Source: an uncultured Eubacteriales bacterium (GTDB lineage Bacteria; Bacillota; Clostridia; Oscillospirales; CAG-382). From it: a DNA stretch of 7,857 nucleotides. The DNA lies in the NCBI GenBank assembly GCA_934444485.1, contig CAKSCN010000121.1, positions 1-7,857 on the forward strand. The letters are read 5' to 3'. Positions 1 through 6,022 of the stretch are shown in pieces. The notes beneath the pieces are model-generated. The model did no database searches. It was not told the DNA's origin and was given only the letters and a program-made list of their open reading frames with translations. How positions within the stretch are numbered: position 1 is the first letter of the stretch; each line of letters opens with the position of its first letter. A program made the translations under genes and the position numbers.

Positions 1-1710
1 CTCATACATCATGAACGAATAGCCGGAATCATCACGGAAGTTTTCGCTTCCGGACGACACGGATGTAACCTTGACGAAATCACCGTCCACAGTATAGCCT
101 GGAAGCAACTGTGCAAAATACATAATGCTGTTTCTGCCGTTCATCGCCATAGCCGGGAAAAGGAATGTGCCGTCAAGCGAAATGCTGTCGCTGAAATATC
201 CGCCGAAATAGTATTTACCGTTGTAGTAATTTCTTTTTCTGAGGTGGTCTCTGTCGGGCTTTACCGTGATATATTCGCCGTTTTCATCTTTGACGTTGAG
301 AGTGATGTACGGCAAGTCCTCCGTATACGCTCCTTTTGCGAAGGGTTTGTTCAGCTCGAGCGTTACGCCGAGAAGCTCTCCGGGCAAAACAAACCGGTTT
401 GCGGCGTCTGTATACTTTGTGAGCCGTATATTCTTTATGCCGAAAGGCGTGAGGTCAACACGGGAAGCACCGCCGACTCCGGTCATAACCTTGCCTGAGG
501 GCTGAATGCCGTTTTCGTCTGCGGCGAATTTATTGCCCGAGAGGTCGTATATGCTGTTCCAAAATACTTTGTTCTCGTTCTCGGACACCGTCACTTTGCT
601 GAAATTATAGACAAATCCCCTCTCCTGCGTCTCCTCCGAGGTATCGGTATAGGGGTCTGCAATTCTGTACTCGAACACCATGACGGGCTTTGCGTCGTTG
701 ATTGACGGTGCGAATTTGAGAAACGGAGCTTCGGCAACAATGCCGCTTGTACCGTCTGCGCCTATTGTGTCGACGAGAAGCGAAAGTCCTGCGATATCTG
801 CGTCGGAAAGACCTTTTAAGGTAACCGGTTCATCCCATTCCACTCTGAAATACACGGTGCGGTTATCAAGAGTATCAATGTTTTCGAGAGTCACCGTGCC
901 GTTTTCAAGCTCTGTTTTGCCGTCCGGGTCCGCCGTCACCTTAACAGAGGATATCTTCGGTCCTTTTATGTCCTTACCGACAAGCATGGCACCCGACATA
1001 TACGAATCAACCCTTGCGTCACGGTCGCTTTTGGCTACGAACGAAATCGCTTTCAGAGTGTCCGCCGGCTTCCACGCCGCAGAGTATCCGAGGTTCGGTC
1101 CGTCGGCGACGGTATTGTACTTTTTCCAGCCACCTCCGCTCGAATCCGTATATGTGCCGAGAGCATAGGTAGAGCCGGTGTCGTTGCTCTTGCCAGTAAG
1201 TCCCCAACGGGTCTGCACGGTCTTTACCTTCCACGAGAAGAAGTACTGTATATCTCCCTTATCGTACATGGAAGAGATATTGCCGTTTGCTCTTTCGGCT
1301 TTATCGCTGAGCTTATCAAAGTAAACCGTTCCCGACCAGCTTCTGACATTGGTCGGACCTTTCATGTAGGTTGTCCATTCTCCCCTGCCGTTCATGCCGC
1401 CGGTGAAGGTTCCTCTCGGGGTGCGTCCGAAGCGGTTGAGAAGGTAGCCGTTCTTTTCGAGCCACTTTATCGACTCCGCTTCGCTTCTTGTTACGCCGTC
1501 GCCGAGCTTTGCCCATTCGGTAATTCCTGCGTCAAAGAACCTTACTCTTTCGCCGCCGGTATACAGTTCCCTCACCGGAGCATACGTCACCGAATGACCG
1601 TAAGCATTTCTGCCGCTTACCGTTTCAGCCGACGCCGTGAAGGTAACACAGCTCACAGCCGTTGCAAGAGCAAGCATGAGTGCAAGCAAACGTGCGATTT
1701 TCCTTTTCAT
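1..1710 (-). CDS. Large secreted/surface protein, C-terminus outside window
   Basis: The frame is open from an ATG at 1710 to the left edge, giving 570 codons without a stop, so the C-terminus is missing. The N-terminus is a clear export signal: a basic MKRK start, a hydrophobic core (residues 5-22) and a likely signal peptidase I site after ASA (residues 26-28). Cys21 follows Ala-Val-Ser, which only loosely resembles a lipobox, so a lipoprotein is less likely. The mature part is rich in Gly, Ser, Thr, Asp, Trp and Tyr. Around residues 253-420 it looks like beta-sandwich (Ig-like) segments, for example GPKISSVKVTADPDG and later FVYNFSKVTVSENENKVFW. I recognise no catalytic motif or named family. 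S-layer, adhesin or carbohydrate-binding roles are all possible, and anchoring domains (SLH, dockerin, LPXTG) could lie in the missing part. A GGGAGG site sits about 9 bases upstream, inside the end of the receiver gene. Only one base separates the two genes, so translation is probably coupled. Confidence 0.85.
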   Translation of the reverse strand, partial: MKRKIARLLALMLALATAVSCVTFTASAETVSGRNAYGHSVTYAPVRELYTGGERVRFFDAGITEWAKLGDGVTRSEAESIKWLEKNGYLLNRFGRTPRGTFTGGMNGRGEWTTYMKGPTNVRSWSGTVYFDKLSDKAERANGNISSMYDKGDIQYFFSWKVKTVQTRWGLTGKSNDTGSTYALGTYTDSSGGGWKKYNTVADGPNLGYSAAWKPADTLKAISFVAKSDRDARVDSYMSGAMLVGKDIKGPKISSVKVTADPDGKTELENGTVTLENIDTLDNRTVYFRVEWDEPVTLKGLSDADIAGLSLLVDTIGADGTSGIVAEAPFLKFAPSINDAKPVMVFEYRIADPYTDTSEETQERGFVYNFSKVTVSENENKVFWNSIYDLSGNKFAADENGIQPSGKVMTGVGGASRVDLTPFGIKNIRLTKYTDAANRFVLPGELLGVTLELNKPFAKGAYTEDLPYITLNVKDENGEYITVKPDRDHLRKRNYYNGKYYFGGYFSDSISLDGTFLFPAMAMNGRNSIMYFAQLLPGYTVDGDFVKVTSVSSGSENFRDDSGYSFMMYE

Positions 1711-1711
1711 A

Positions 1712-2119
1712 TCAGTATTCCTCCCTTTCACATACCTCTGCCGCAGCTGCGCACCGTCCCAACAGAGCCGACACACGTTCGAGAAAAACATCCGTGATGT
1801 ACGGTTTTTCTATCCAGTCGTCCGCACCTGCGTTCAGCATGGTTGTTTCTTCTTCTCTGCTTCTGCCAATAATCATGAGCTTGGGCGGACTGCAAATGCT
1901 CTTGACAGCCTTGCAGAAACGAATTCGCTCCGCCTCGTCCGCCTCAAGCTCCGCAATCACAAGAGCGGCGTTTTCGCAGGCGATGTTCTCTCTGCTTATC
2001 GATGCCGCCGAAAGGCCGTCATTCGCTATACGGCAGACCGTTCCGCATCCGATTCGTCCGAGGATTTTCCCCGTAATTGCGCAAAGCTCGGCGTCGGGTC
2101 CGACAATAAGTATTTTCAA
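1712..2119 (-). CDS. Stand-alone degenerate receiver (pseudo-receiver) protein
   Basis: This 135-residue protein is a single CheY-like receiver domain with no output domain. The fold is recognisable from MKILIV at the start, ALVIAEL for beta-3, KLMIIGRS for beta-4, and GADDWIEKPY, which keeps the conserved Lys105. The phosphorylation chemistry is lost when aligned with the neighbouring regulator: the acidic pair becomes Gly7-Pro8, the acceptor Asp becomes Glu57, and the switch Ser/Thr becomes Gly85. From known atypical receivers I infer activity without phosphorylation, or a fixed state mimicked by Glu57. The start is chosen as TTG at 2117-2119, because GGAGGT at 2126-2131 lies 6 bases away and the protein then begins exactly at beta-1. 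A second TTG at 2120-2122 is possible, and the longer upstream reading would cross a terminator-like hairpin. It lies after the two-component pair and one base before the secreted protein gene. Its role may be as an adaptor in that pathway. Confidence 0.8.
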   Translation of the reverse strand: MKILIVGPDAELCAITGKILGRIGCGTVCRIANDGLSAASISRENIACENAALVIAELEADEAERIRFCKAVKSICSPPKLMIIGRSREEETTMLNAGADDWIEKPYITDVFLERVSALLGRCAAAAEVCEREEY

Positions 2120-2133
2120 CAAAGCACCTCCGT

Positions 2134-2167
2134 AAAAACAAAACTCCGACCGGAAACCCGAGCGGAG
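2134..2167 (-). terminator. Terminator-like hairpin in the leader of the pseudo-receiver gene
   Basis: Read on the minus strand, CTCCG (2163-2167) pairs with CGGAG (2144-2148). An inner CGG/CCG pair sits across a 2x2 internal loop, with a GTTT apical loop. The hairpin is followed directly by TTTTGTTTTT (2143-2134), the layout of an intrinsic terminator. The Shine-Dalgarno sequence of the pseudo-receiver gene begins only three bases after the T-tract. It could end the kinase-regulator transcript, act as an attenuator, or both. The stem is short and interrupted, so strength is uncertain. Confidence 0.5.
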
Positions 2168-2201
2168 CCGCAGTTTTCCCACTGTACTTATCTATGGACA
2201 C

Positions 2202-2230
2202 AGTATAGCAGAAAAAACGTTCATTTTTAA
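2202..2230 (-). promoter_or_regulatory. Candidate extended -10 promoter for the pseudo-receiver/secreted protein unit
   Basis: On the minus strand TGC-TATACT (2210-2202) is an extended -10 element. At 17 bases spacing the -35 is TTAAAA (2230-2225), only four of six matches to TTGACA. The expected start of transcription is near 2195, which leaves a leader of about 75 bases containing the hairpin at 2134-2167. A weak -35 beside a palindrome suggests activator dependence, which is inference. Confidence 0.5.
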
Positions 2231-2253
2231 ATTGTTAGATTAATCTCACAATT
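2230..2253. promoter_or_regulatory. 24-bp near-perfect palindrome, candidate operator
   Basis: On the minus strand the half-sites are AATTGTgAGATT and AATCTaACAATT, directly abutting, with 11 of 12 position pairs complementary (the lower-case pair is the mismatch). It touches the response-regulator stop codon on one side and the candidate -35 box on the other, centred about 46 bases before the predicted transcription start. That is where activators often bind. It has no T-tract on either strand, so it is unlikely to be a terminator. The binding protein is unknown. Confidence 0.55.
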
Positions 2254-2954
2254 CAGTTTGTGGTGAAAAAGTAGCCTTTGCCGTATACCGACACAATATC
2301 GTACCCATCGGAATCTTCCGTGCCGAGTTTCTTTTTGAGATTGCCTATGTGAAAGCGGATTGTGCGTGTATCGTCGGCGGAGGGCGCTACCCAAACCGAC
2401 TCGTAAAGCTCTCCGGGAGAGAATATCCTATTCTCGTTTTTCACCATGAGAAGAAGAAGAGCGAACTCCTTTGCGGTGAGCTTTGCGTCCTTGTCTCCGA
2501 CGTAGGCTTTATTTTTTGAAAGCTCGAGTTTAATTTCGCCCTTTACTATGAAGTCCGACTGTCTGTATCTCTCGGTCGCCTTTAAATGGCGTGAAAGGAG
2601 GCGTTCGACGACGGCAATAAGCTCATCGAAGCTGTAGGGCTTTGTGAGGTAGTAATCCGCACCGTGTCCGAGTCCCTCGACCTTATCGGAAACTTCGTTC
2701 TTTCCGCTCAAGAACACTACCGGGTTGTCGCTCGTCTTGCGAAAAAGTCTGCAGATATCGTAACCGCTTCCGTCGGGGAGCATGATATCGAGTATGAGCA
2801 TATCCGGGCATTCCCTTTCGAGAACGGCAAGGCTTTCGGCGACATTGCACGCAGTAATGACGTCATACCCGTGCCGCTTCATCATTCTCGCATTGACGTT
2901 CAGTATATCCGGTTCGTCCTCGACTATGAGTATTTTCGGTTTTGCGCCGTCCAT
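2253..2954 (-). CDS. OmpR/PhoB-family response regulator
   Basis: This is a 233-residue two-component response regulator, usual length for the family. The receiver spans residues 6-122 with a complete active site: acidic pocket Glu12-Asp13, phosphoacceptor Asp56 in LILDIMLPDG, switch Ser83, and Lys105 in LTKPY. A winged-helix DNA-binding domain follows (about 134-230), with the recognition-helix stretch DTRTIRFHIGNLKKKL and the terminal wing hairpin YGKGYFF. It should be phosphorylated by the kinase encoded immediately upstream and then bind promoters. The chosen ATG (2952-2954) lies 7 bases after the GGAG in GAGGGAGA. The ATG at 2958-2960 would overlap the kinase stop as ATGA but has a closer, poorer site. 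Either start leaves the two genes translationally coupled. The palindrome just after its stop is a candidate target, although OmpR-type regulators usually prefer direct repeats. Confidence 0.93.
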   Translation of the reverse strand: MDGAKPKILIVEDEPDILNVNARMMKRHGYDVITACNVAESLAVLERECPDMLILDIMLPDGSGYDICRLFRKTSDNPVVFLSGKNEVSDKVEGLGHGADYYLTKPYSFDELIAVVERLLSRHLKATERYRQSDFIVKGEIKLELSKNKAYVGDKDAKLTAKEFALLLLMVKNENRIFSPGELYESVWVAPSADDTRTIRFHIGNLKKKLGTEDSDGYDIVSVYGKGYFFTTN

Positions 2955-2956
2955 TG

Positions 2957-4258
2957 TCATTCTCCCTCTTTGCTCGGCAGAGTAAACGAAACGGTCGTAC
3001 CCTTGCCCTCTTCGCTTTCGATCCGTATTTTTCCTCCGTGCGCCTCTATTATCCGGTGGCAGACGTAAAGCCCTATTCCGTGACGCCAATATTCACGGCT
3101 CACCGAAACGTAGCCGTCGAACGCCTTTTGCCTTATCCTCTCGCACATTCCCTCGCCGTTGTCGGACACCGAGACAAGCTGGCAGTCTCCGCCGTTTCTC
3201 AAGGAGACGGTAATCACCCCGTTTTTGGTGTGCCTTATACTGTTGGAAAGGAGGTTTGTCATGACCTGCATTATTCTTGCGCAGTCAACTTTTATCGCCG
3301 GCAGGTCTTCGTCAAAATCAAACACAAGCTCATTGTTCCCCATGCGGTTCTTGCCGAAGGTTTCCGCCGCCTCACGAAGCACCTTGTCAAGATGCACCGA
3401 CGCAAGTTCGAGAGTCAGCCGTCCCTGCTCTATTGCGACGGTATCCATAAGCTCGACGACAATTCTGTCTATACGTATGACCATTTTCTCTATGGTTCTC
3501 TGGTTTTCCTTCATCGTTTCGATATCGGGATTTTCTTCGTCAAGAAGCTCAAAGGTATCTCTCGCATAAAGGTTTATCGCATTGAGCGGATTTTTTATTT
3601 CGTGCGCAACGGTTGTCAGAAATACCGACTTTGCCTCGTCGTGGCGTTTCAGAAGGTCGTTTTGCTCCGCAAGCCTTCGCCTTTGAAGCTCGTACTCACG
3701 AATATGAAGAAACAGCACAATACCGCACGATATACTCACCGCCGCATTTGTCACGAGTATATCGGTGAGCATTTCCGCCTCGGTCTCAAACCATGTTACG
3801 TACCGCGGCATAAAATATGCGAAAAGCGACACTCCGATATACTCCGCAATCTCCGCTACAGACACCCAAAGCGCCTTTTTTCCCTCGAGCATAAGCACCG
3901 TAAACAGCACCGCAAATATGAAAAGTGACGGCATACCGCTCTTATAGCTTCCCGAGGCGAAAAAGAGTATCGGGAAAAGTATCATGAAGATGGTGACTAT
4001 AGTCACAAAATAGGCGATTTGATATTTGCCGGTTCTGTGCGTAAACAGGATAAGTCCTGCGGATAGCACTGCAAGAACCGCACTCAGCACGGCACTTGTC
4101 CACATTGTGGTGGCAATATTGAGAATAAAGGTCGCAACGCTTATTCCGACTCCGGCAATGGCAAGAACGTTGAAGAGCCTGACTCGGAAATCCATGCTTT
4201 CGTCAAAAAGTCCTCTCGCATACGCCTTTACCGCCTCATAAAGACTTTGCAAACTCAT
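2957..4258 (-). CDS. Membrane sensor histidine kinase
   Basis: This 433-residue protein has about six membrane segments (roughly 28-50, 52-72, 78-101, 108-124, 128-150, 166-185) with only short loops and no sizeable extracellular domain. A short linker and the catalytic core follow. The H-box has phosphoacceptor His219 in VAHEIKNPLNAI. The N-box has Asn335 and Asn339 in TNLLSNSIRH. The G1 box is VSDNGEGM (Asp366) and the G2 box is HGIGLYVCHRIIEAHGG, so it should be active. It autophosphorylates and passes phosphate to the regulator encoded next. The signal is unknown, and the sensor could read the membrane itself. The start is uncertain: ATG at 4256-4258 lies only 2 bases after GGGAGG, while TTG at 4250-4252 has an ideal 8-base gap and would shorten the protein by two residues. 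A strong promoter lies directly upstream. Confidence 0.93.
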   Translation of the reverse strand: MSLQSLYEAVKAYARGLFDESMDFRVRLFNVLAIAGVGISVATFILNIATTMWTSAVLSAVLAVLSAGLILFTHRTGKYQIAYFVTIVTIFMILFPILFFASGSYKSGMPSLFIFAVLFTVLMLEGKKALWVSVAEIAEYIGVSLFAYFMPRYVTWFETEAEMLTDILVTNAAVSISCGIVLFLHIREYELQRRRLAEQNDLLKRHDEAKSVFLTTVAHEIKNPLNAINLYARDTFELLDEENPDIETMKENQRTIEKMVIRIDRIVVELMDTVAIEQGRLTLELASVHLDKVLREAAETFGKNRMGNNELVFDFDEDLPAIKVDCARIMQVMTNLLSNSIRHTKNGVITVSLRNGGDCQLVSVSDNGEGMCERIRQKAFDGYVSVSREYWRHGIGLYVCHRIIEAHGGKIRIESEEGKGTTVSFTLPSKEGE

Positions 4259-4284
4259 CACCTCCCAATTATCGTTACACGGCA

Positions 4285-4313
4285 ATTATATCAGATAAAA
4301 CCCCGTTTGTCAA
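4285..4313 (-). promoter_or_regulatory. Perfect-consensus sigma-A promoter of the two-component operon
   Basis: On the minus strand TTGACA (4313-4308) and TATAAT (4290-4285) are separated by exactly 17 bases, a full match to the housekeeping consensus. The predicted start is near 4278, giving a leader of about 20 bases before the kinase. The -35 begins within two bases of the preceding terminator T-tract. Expression is therefore expected to be strong unless a repressor acts. Confidence 0.9.
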
Positions 4314-4314
4314 C

Positions 4315-4350
4315 AAAAACGACCGCAAAAGCTCACGTAAACTTCTGCGG
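4315..4350 (-). terminator. Intrinsic terminator of the five-gene operon
   Basis: On the minus strand CCGCAGAAG (4350-4342) pairs with CTTTTGCGG (4331-4323), a 9-bp stem with one G-T wobble and a 10-base loop. It is followed by TC, G and five Ts (4319-4315). It lies 15 bases past the stop of the flavodoxin-fold gene and separates that operon from the kinase promoter. Confidence 0.8.
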
Positions 4351-4364
4351 CACGCCGTATGCAT

Positions 4365-5063
4365 TCATTTTCCGTCAAGCACGGACGGTGAGTAGTGTGC
4401 TTTCCAGTAATCGTTGTCAATCTCCCACATTTTTCCTTCAAGGTGAAGCTTTGCGAACATTTTGCAAAGGTATTTGACCTTGAGCGACGGCTTTAGGTTT
4501 GCGGCGCATTTTTCGACTTTCGTCGCCGTCCCCGAGAGCTTTTTCTCGTACTCTGACTTAAATTTTTCGGGCATATCGTTCCAGAAATATCCCCACACGG
4601 ACTGCGTTACAACGTGCGTTCTCGCAACGCCCCAGTAGTCCATGCTGTCCTTTATGTCCTTGACTGCGGATTTCAGTCCTCCTCCGCCTGCGGTAGTTAT
4701 GATGACTGCCTGTTTGCGCAGCATCTGGAAATTCGGGCGGTGAATGAGCCACCTGTAGCCGTAATGATTGAGGAACGACTTTATCTGTCCCGGCGCATGG
4801 AAGCACCAAACAGGGCTGCAAAACACGATAAGGTCCGACTTTGAGATTGCGTCGTCGATCACCTTTAAGTATTCGTAACCTCCGCACTTATCTTCGTTGC
4901 CGTGAAGGCAGGCATAGCACCCCCGGCAGACGTGCGGCATATCGTCGGGAAGCGTAAACTCAAAAACTTCGCCGACGTTGTGAAGCTTCGCTATAAAGTA
5001 TTGCGCACCGCAGTAGGTACTGCTGTTTTTGCGCTTTGTCGCACGTATTAAAGTGATGTTCAT
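4365..5063 (-). CDS. Flavodoxin-fold (NADPH-dependent FMN reductase/iron-sulfur flavoprotein-like) oxidoreductase
   Basis: This 232-residue protein starts with a flavodoxin-like beta-strand and an FMN-phosphate loop region (MNITLIRATKRKNSST). It has the family signature DLIVFCSPVWCFHAPGQIKSFLNH (residues 77-100), here interrupted by position: SPVW at 83-86 and GQIKSF at 92-97. ITTAGGGG (122-129) forms a second flavin-side loop. Cys46, Cys49, Cys52 and Cys60 make a CX2CX2CX7C cluster like that which binds a 4Fe-4S cluster in iron-sulfur flavoproteins. The likely role is electron transfer or reduction of an unknown acceptor in the cytoplasm. The C-terminal 70 residues are Lys-rich and not recognised. 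ATG at 5063 is chosen because the protein then starts at the first strand. An in-frame GTG at 5085-5087 overlaps the acetyltransferase stop as GTGA and would add 8 residues. It is the last gene before the terminator. Confidence 0.85.
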   Translation of the reverse strand: MNITLIRATKRKNSSTYCGAQYFIAKLHNVGEVFEFTLPDDMPHVCRGCYACLHGNEDKCGGYEYLKVIDDAISKSDLIVFCSPVWCFHAPGQIKSFLNHYGYRWLIHRPNFQMLRKQAVIITTAGGGGLKSAVKDIKDSMDYWGVARTHVVTQSVWGYFWNDMPEKFKSEYEKKLSGTATKVEKCAANLKPSLKVKYLCKMFAKLHLEGKMWEIDNDYWKAHYSPSVLDGK

Positions 5064-5083
5064 TTTTCCGTTTTCCACCGTTC

Positions 5084-5635
5084 TCACTCGCCTTTCATTG
5101 TTTTGAGCCACTCATCTTTTGTTATACACGTGACGTGTTCCGTACTTAAAAGTCCCTCTATGGCGCAGGGGACGTTGTGCGACGTATGGTGATACCGAAA
5201 GCCGCACTTCTCCGAGACACGCTTCGATTTTTCGTTGCCGTCGAAGTATCCGCACCACATTTTCACTATGCCGAGGTCGTCAAAGCCGTGCTGCATGAGT
5301 CTCTTCACCGCTTCCGGTATATATCCTCTGCCCCAAAACGGTACGCCTATCCAGTACCCTACCTCGCACTCATTGCCGGGGAGTACTGTGTTTGCCTTAT
5401 CGCCTATCATAAGTCCCACGCTTCCGACAGGCACGCCGCAGTCTTTCGGGACGACAGCGTAGGTCTCGGGTGCGGACAGTACCGCTTTGATAATCTCTCT
5501 GCTGTTTTCGACGCTTGTATGTACGTTCCACCCTGCCGCAGGACCGACCCTCGGGTCTTTTGCATACTCATACAGACTCTCGGCGTCCGAAAGCTCCCAC
5601 GGGCGCAGTATCAGTCTTTCGGTTTCAAGAATCAT
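5084..5635 (-). CDS. GNAT-family N-acetyltransferase (RimJ/RimL-like)
   Basis: This 183-residue protein is a typical Acetyltransf_3/RimJ-RimL-type enzyme that moves an acetyl group from acetyl-CoA to an amine. The N-terminus ETERLILRPWELSDAESLY is the hallmark opening of the group. GNECEVGYWIGVPFWGRGY (87-105) contains the acetyl-CoA loop at 101-109. N134 in GNEKSKRVSEKCGF fits the usual active-site and terminal-strand region. The substrate cannot be read from the sequence: ribosomal protein N-termini, small amines and antibiotics are all possible in this family. The ATG is preceded by GGAGG at 8 bases, located inside the end of the ACT gene, and only three bases separate the two genes, so they are surely co-translated. 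Confidence 0.9.
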   Translation of the reverse strand: MILETERLILRPWELSDAESLYEYAKDPRVGPAAGWNVHTSVENSREIIKAVLSAPETYAVVPKDCGVPVGSVGLMIGDKANTVLPGNECEVGYWIGVPFWGRGYIPEAVKRLMQHGFDDLGIVKMWCGYFDGNEKSKRVSEKCGFRYHHTSHNVPCAIEGLLSTEHVTCITKDEWLKTMKGE

Positions 5636-5638
5636 TCT

Positions 5639-6022
5639 TCATTCCTCCAAAGTCTCCGTATCAAATCCGTTTTCACGAAGCGCCTTAATCGCCGAAGGCA
5701 TATTCTCTTTTTTCGTAAGTATGTAGTCGGTGTCAAAGGTCGATACGGCGAAAATCCCTATGCCGTTGTCGGCAAGAACCTTTGATATTTCCGCCAGAAT
5801 GCCGACAAGAGAAAAATCAAGCGTTCCGACTATTCTGAACATCCGCCAGCCGTCCTCTCTTGCTGTGGTGTTCGGAGGAACGTCAGAGGTCGGGCAAACG
5901 AGAGATTTTTCGTTATCCGTTTTGCAGGCGAAAGCAAACTCGGAGTCAAAGCACGCACCGCCGTATTCTTTCACCTTGCATATTGTAAAATCGAGGTCTA
6001 TACTTTCAATTTTCAGGTTCAC
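5639..6022 (-). CDS. ACT-domain protein (ACT_7/CASTOR-type family)
   Basis: This 127-residue protein belongs to a small stand-alone family with two ACT-like halves. The recognisable motifs are SLVCPTSDVPPNTTAREDGW (residues 40-59), FRIVGTLDFSLVGILAEIS (62-80) and GIGIFAVSTFDTDYILTKK (87-105). ACT domains bind amino acids or similar ligands and usually regulate a partner enzyme; no partner domain is fused here, so the ligand and target are unknown. The start is a GTG at 6020-6022 that overlaps the stop of the XRE gene by four bases (GTGA), with AGGGG about 9 bases upstream. Longer readings would run into the XRE gene in another frame and are not credible. It may sense an amino-group substrate of the acetyltransferase encoded next, which is inference. 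Confidence 0.88.
   Translation of the reverse strand: MNLKIESIDLDFTICKVKEYGGACFDSEFAFACKTDNEKSLVCPTSDVPPNTTAREDGWRMFRIVGTLDFSLVGILAEISKVLADNGIGIFAVSTFDTDYILTKKENMPSAIKALRENGFDTETLEE

Noticed and set aside
1637..2230. Plus-strand open frame of 197 codons over the start of the secreted protein and the pseudo-receiver
   Set aside because: It crosses two real minus-strand genes and their regulatory interval, and its product is low in structure with no family signature.
2230..2253. Resemblance of the palindrome to the E. coli lac operator (AATTGTGAG and TAACAATT flanks)
   Set aside because: The flanks match but the centre is three bases longer, which would misplace the half-sites for LacI, and nothing else here is lac-like. 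It is most likely coincidence.
2955..3089. Upstream extension of the response regulator to 3089
   Set aside because: The extra 45 residues fall inside the kinase catalytic domain in another frame, are Arg-rich, and precede the natural receiver start. The GAGGGAGA site and overlap support the start at 2954 or 2960.
2942..3928. Long open frame (328 codons) on the plus strand opposite the histidine kinase
   Set aside because: It lies antisense to a gene with complete kinase motifs, its translation has no recognisable domain, and it lacks a good ribosome binding site. It is a by-product of codon use on the other strand.
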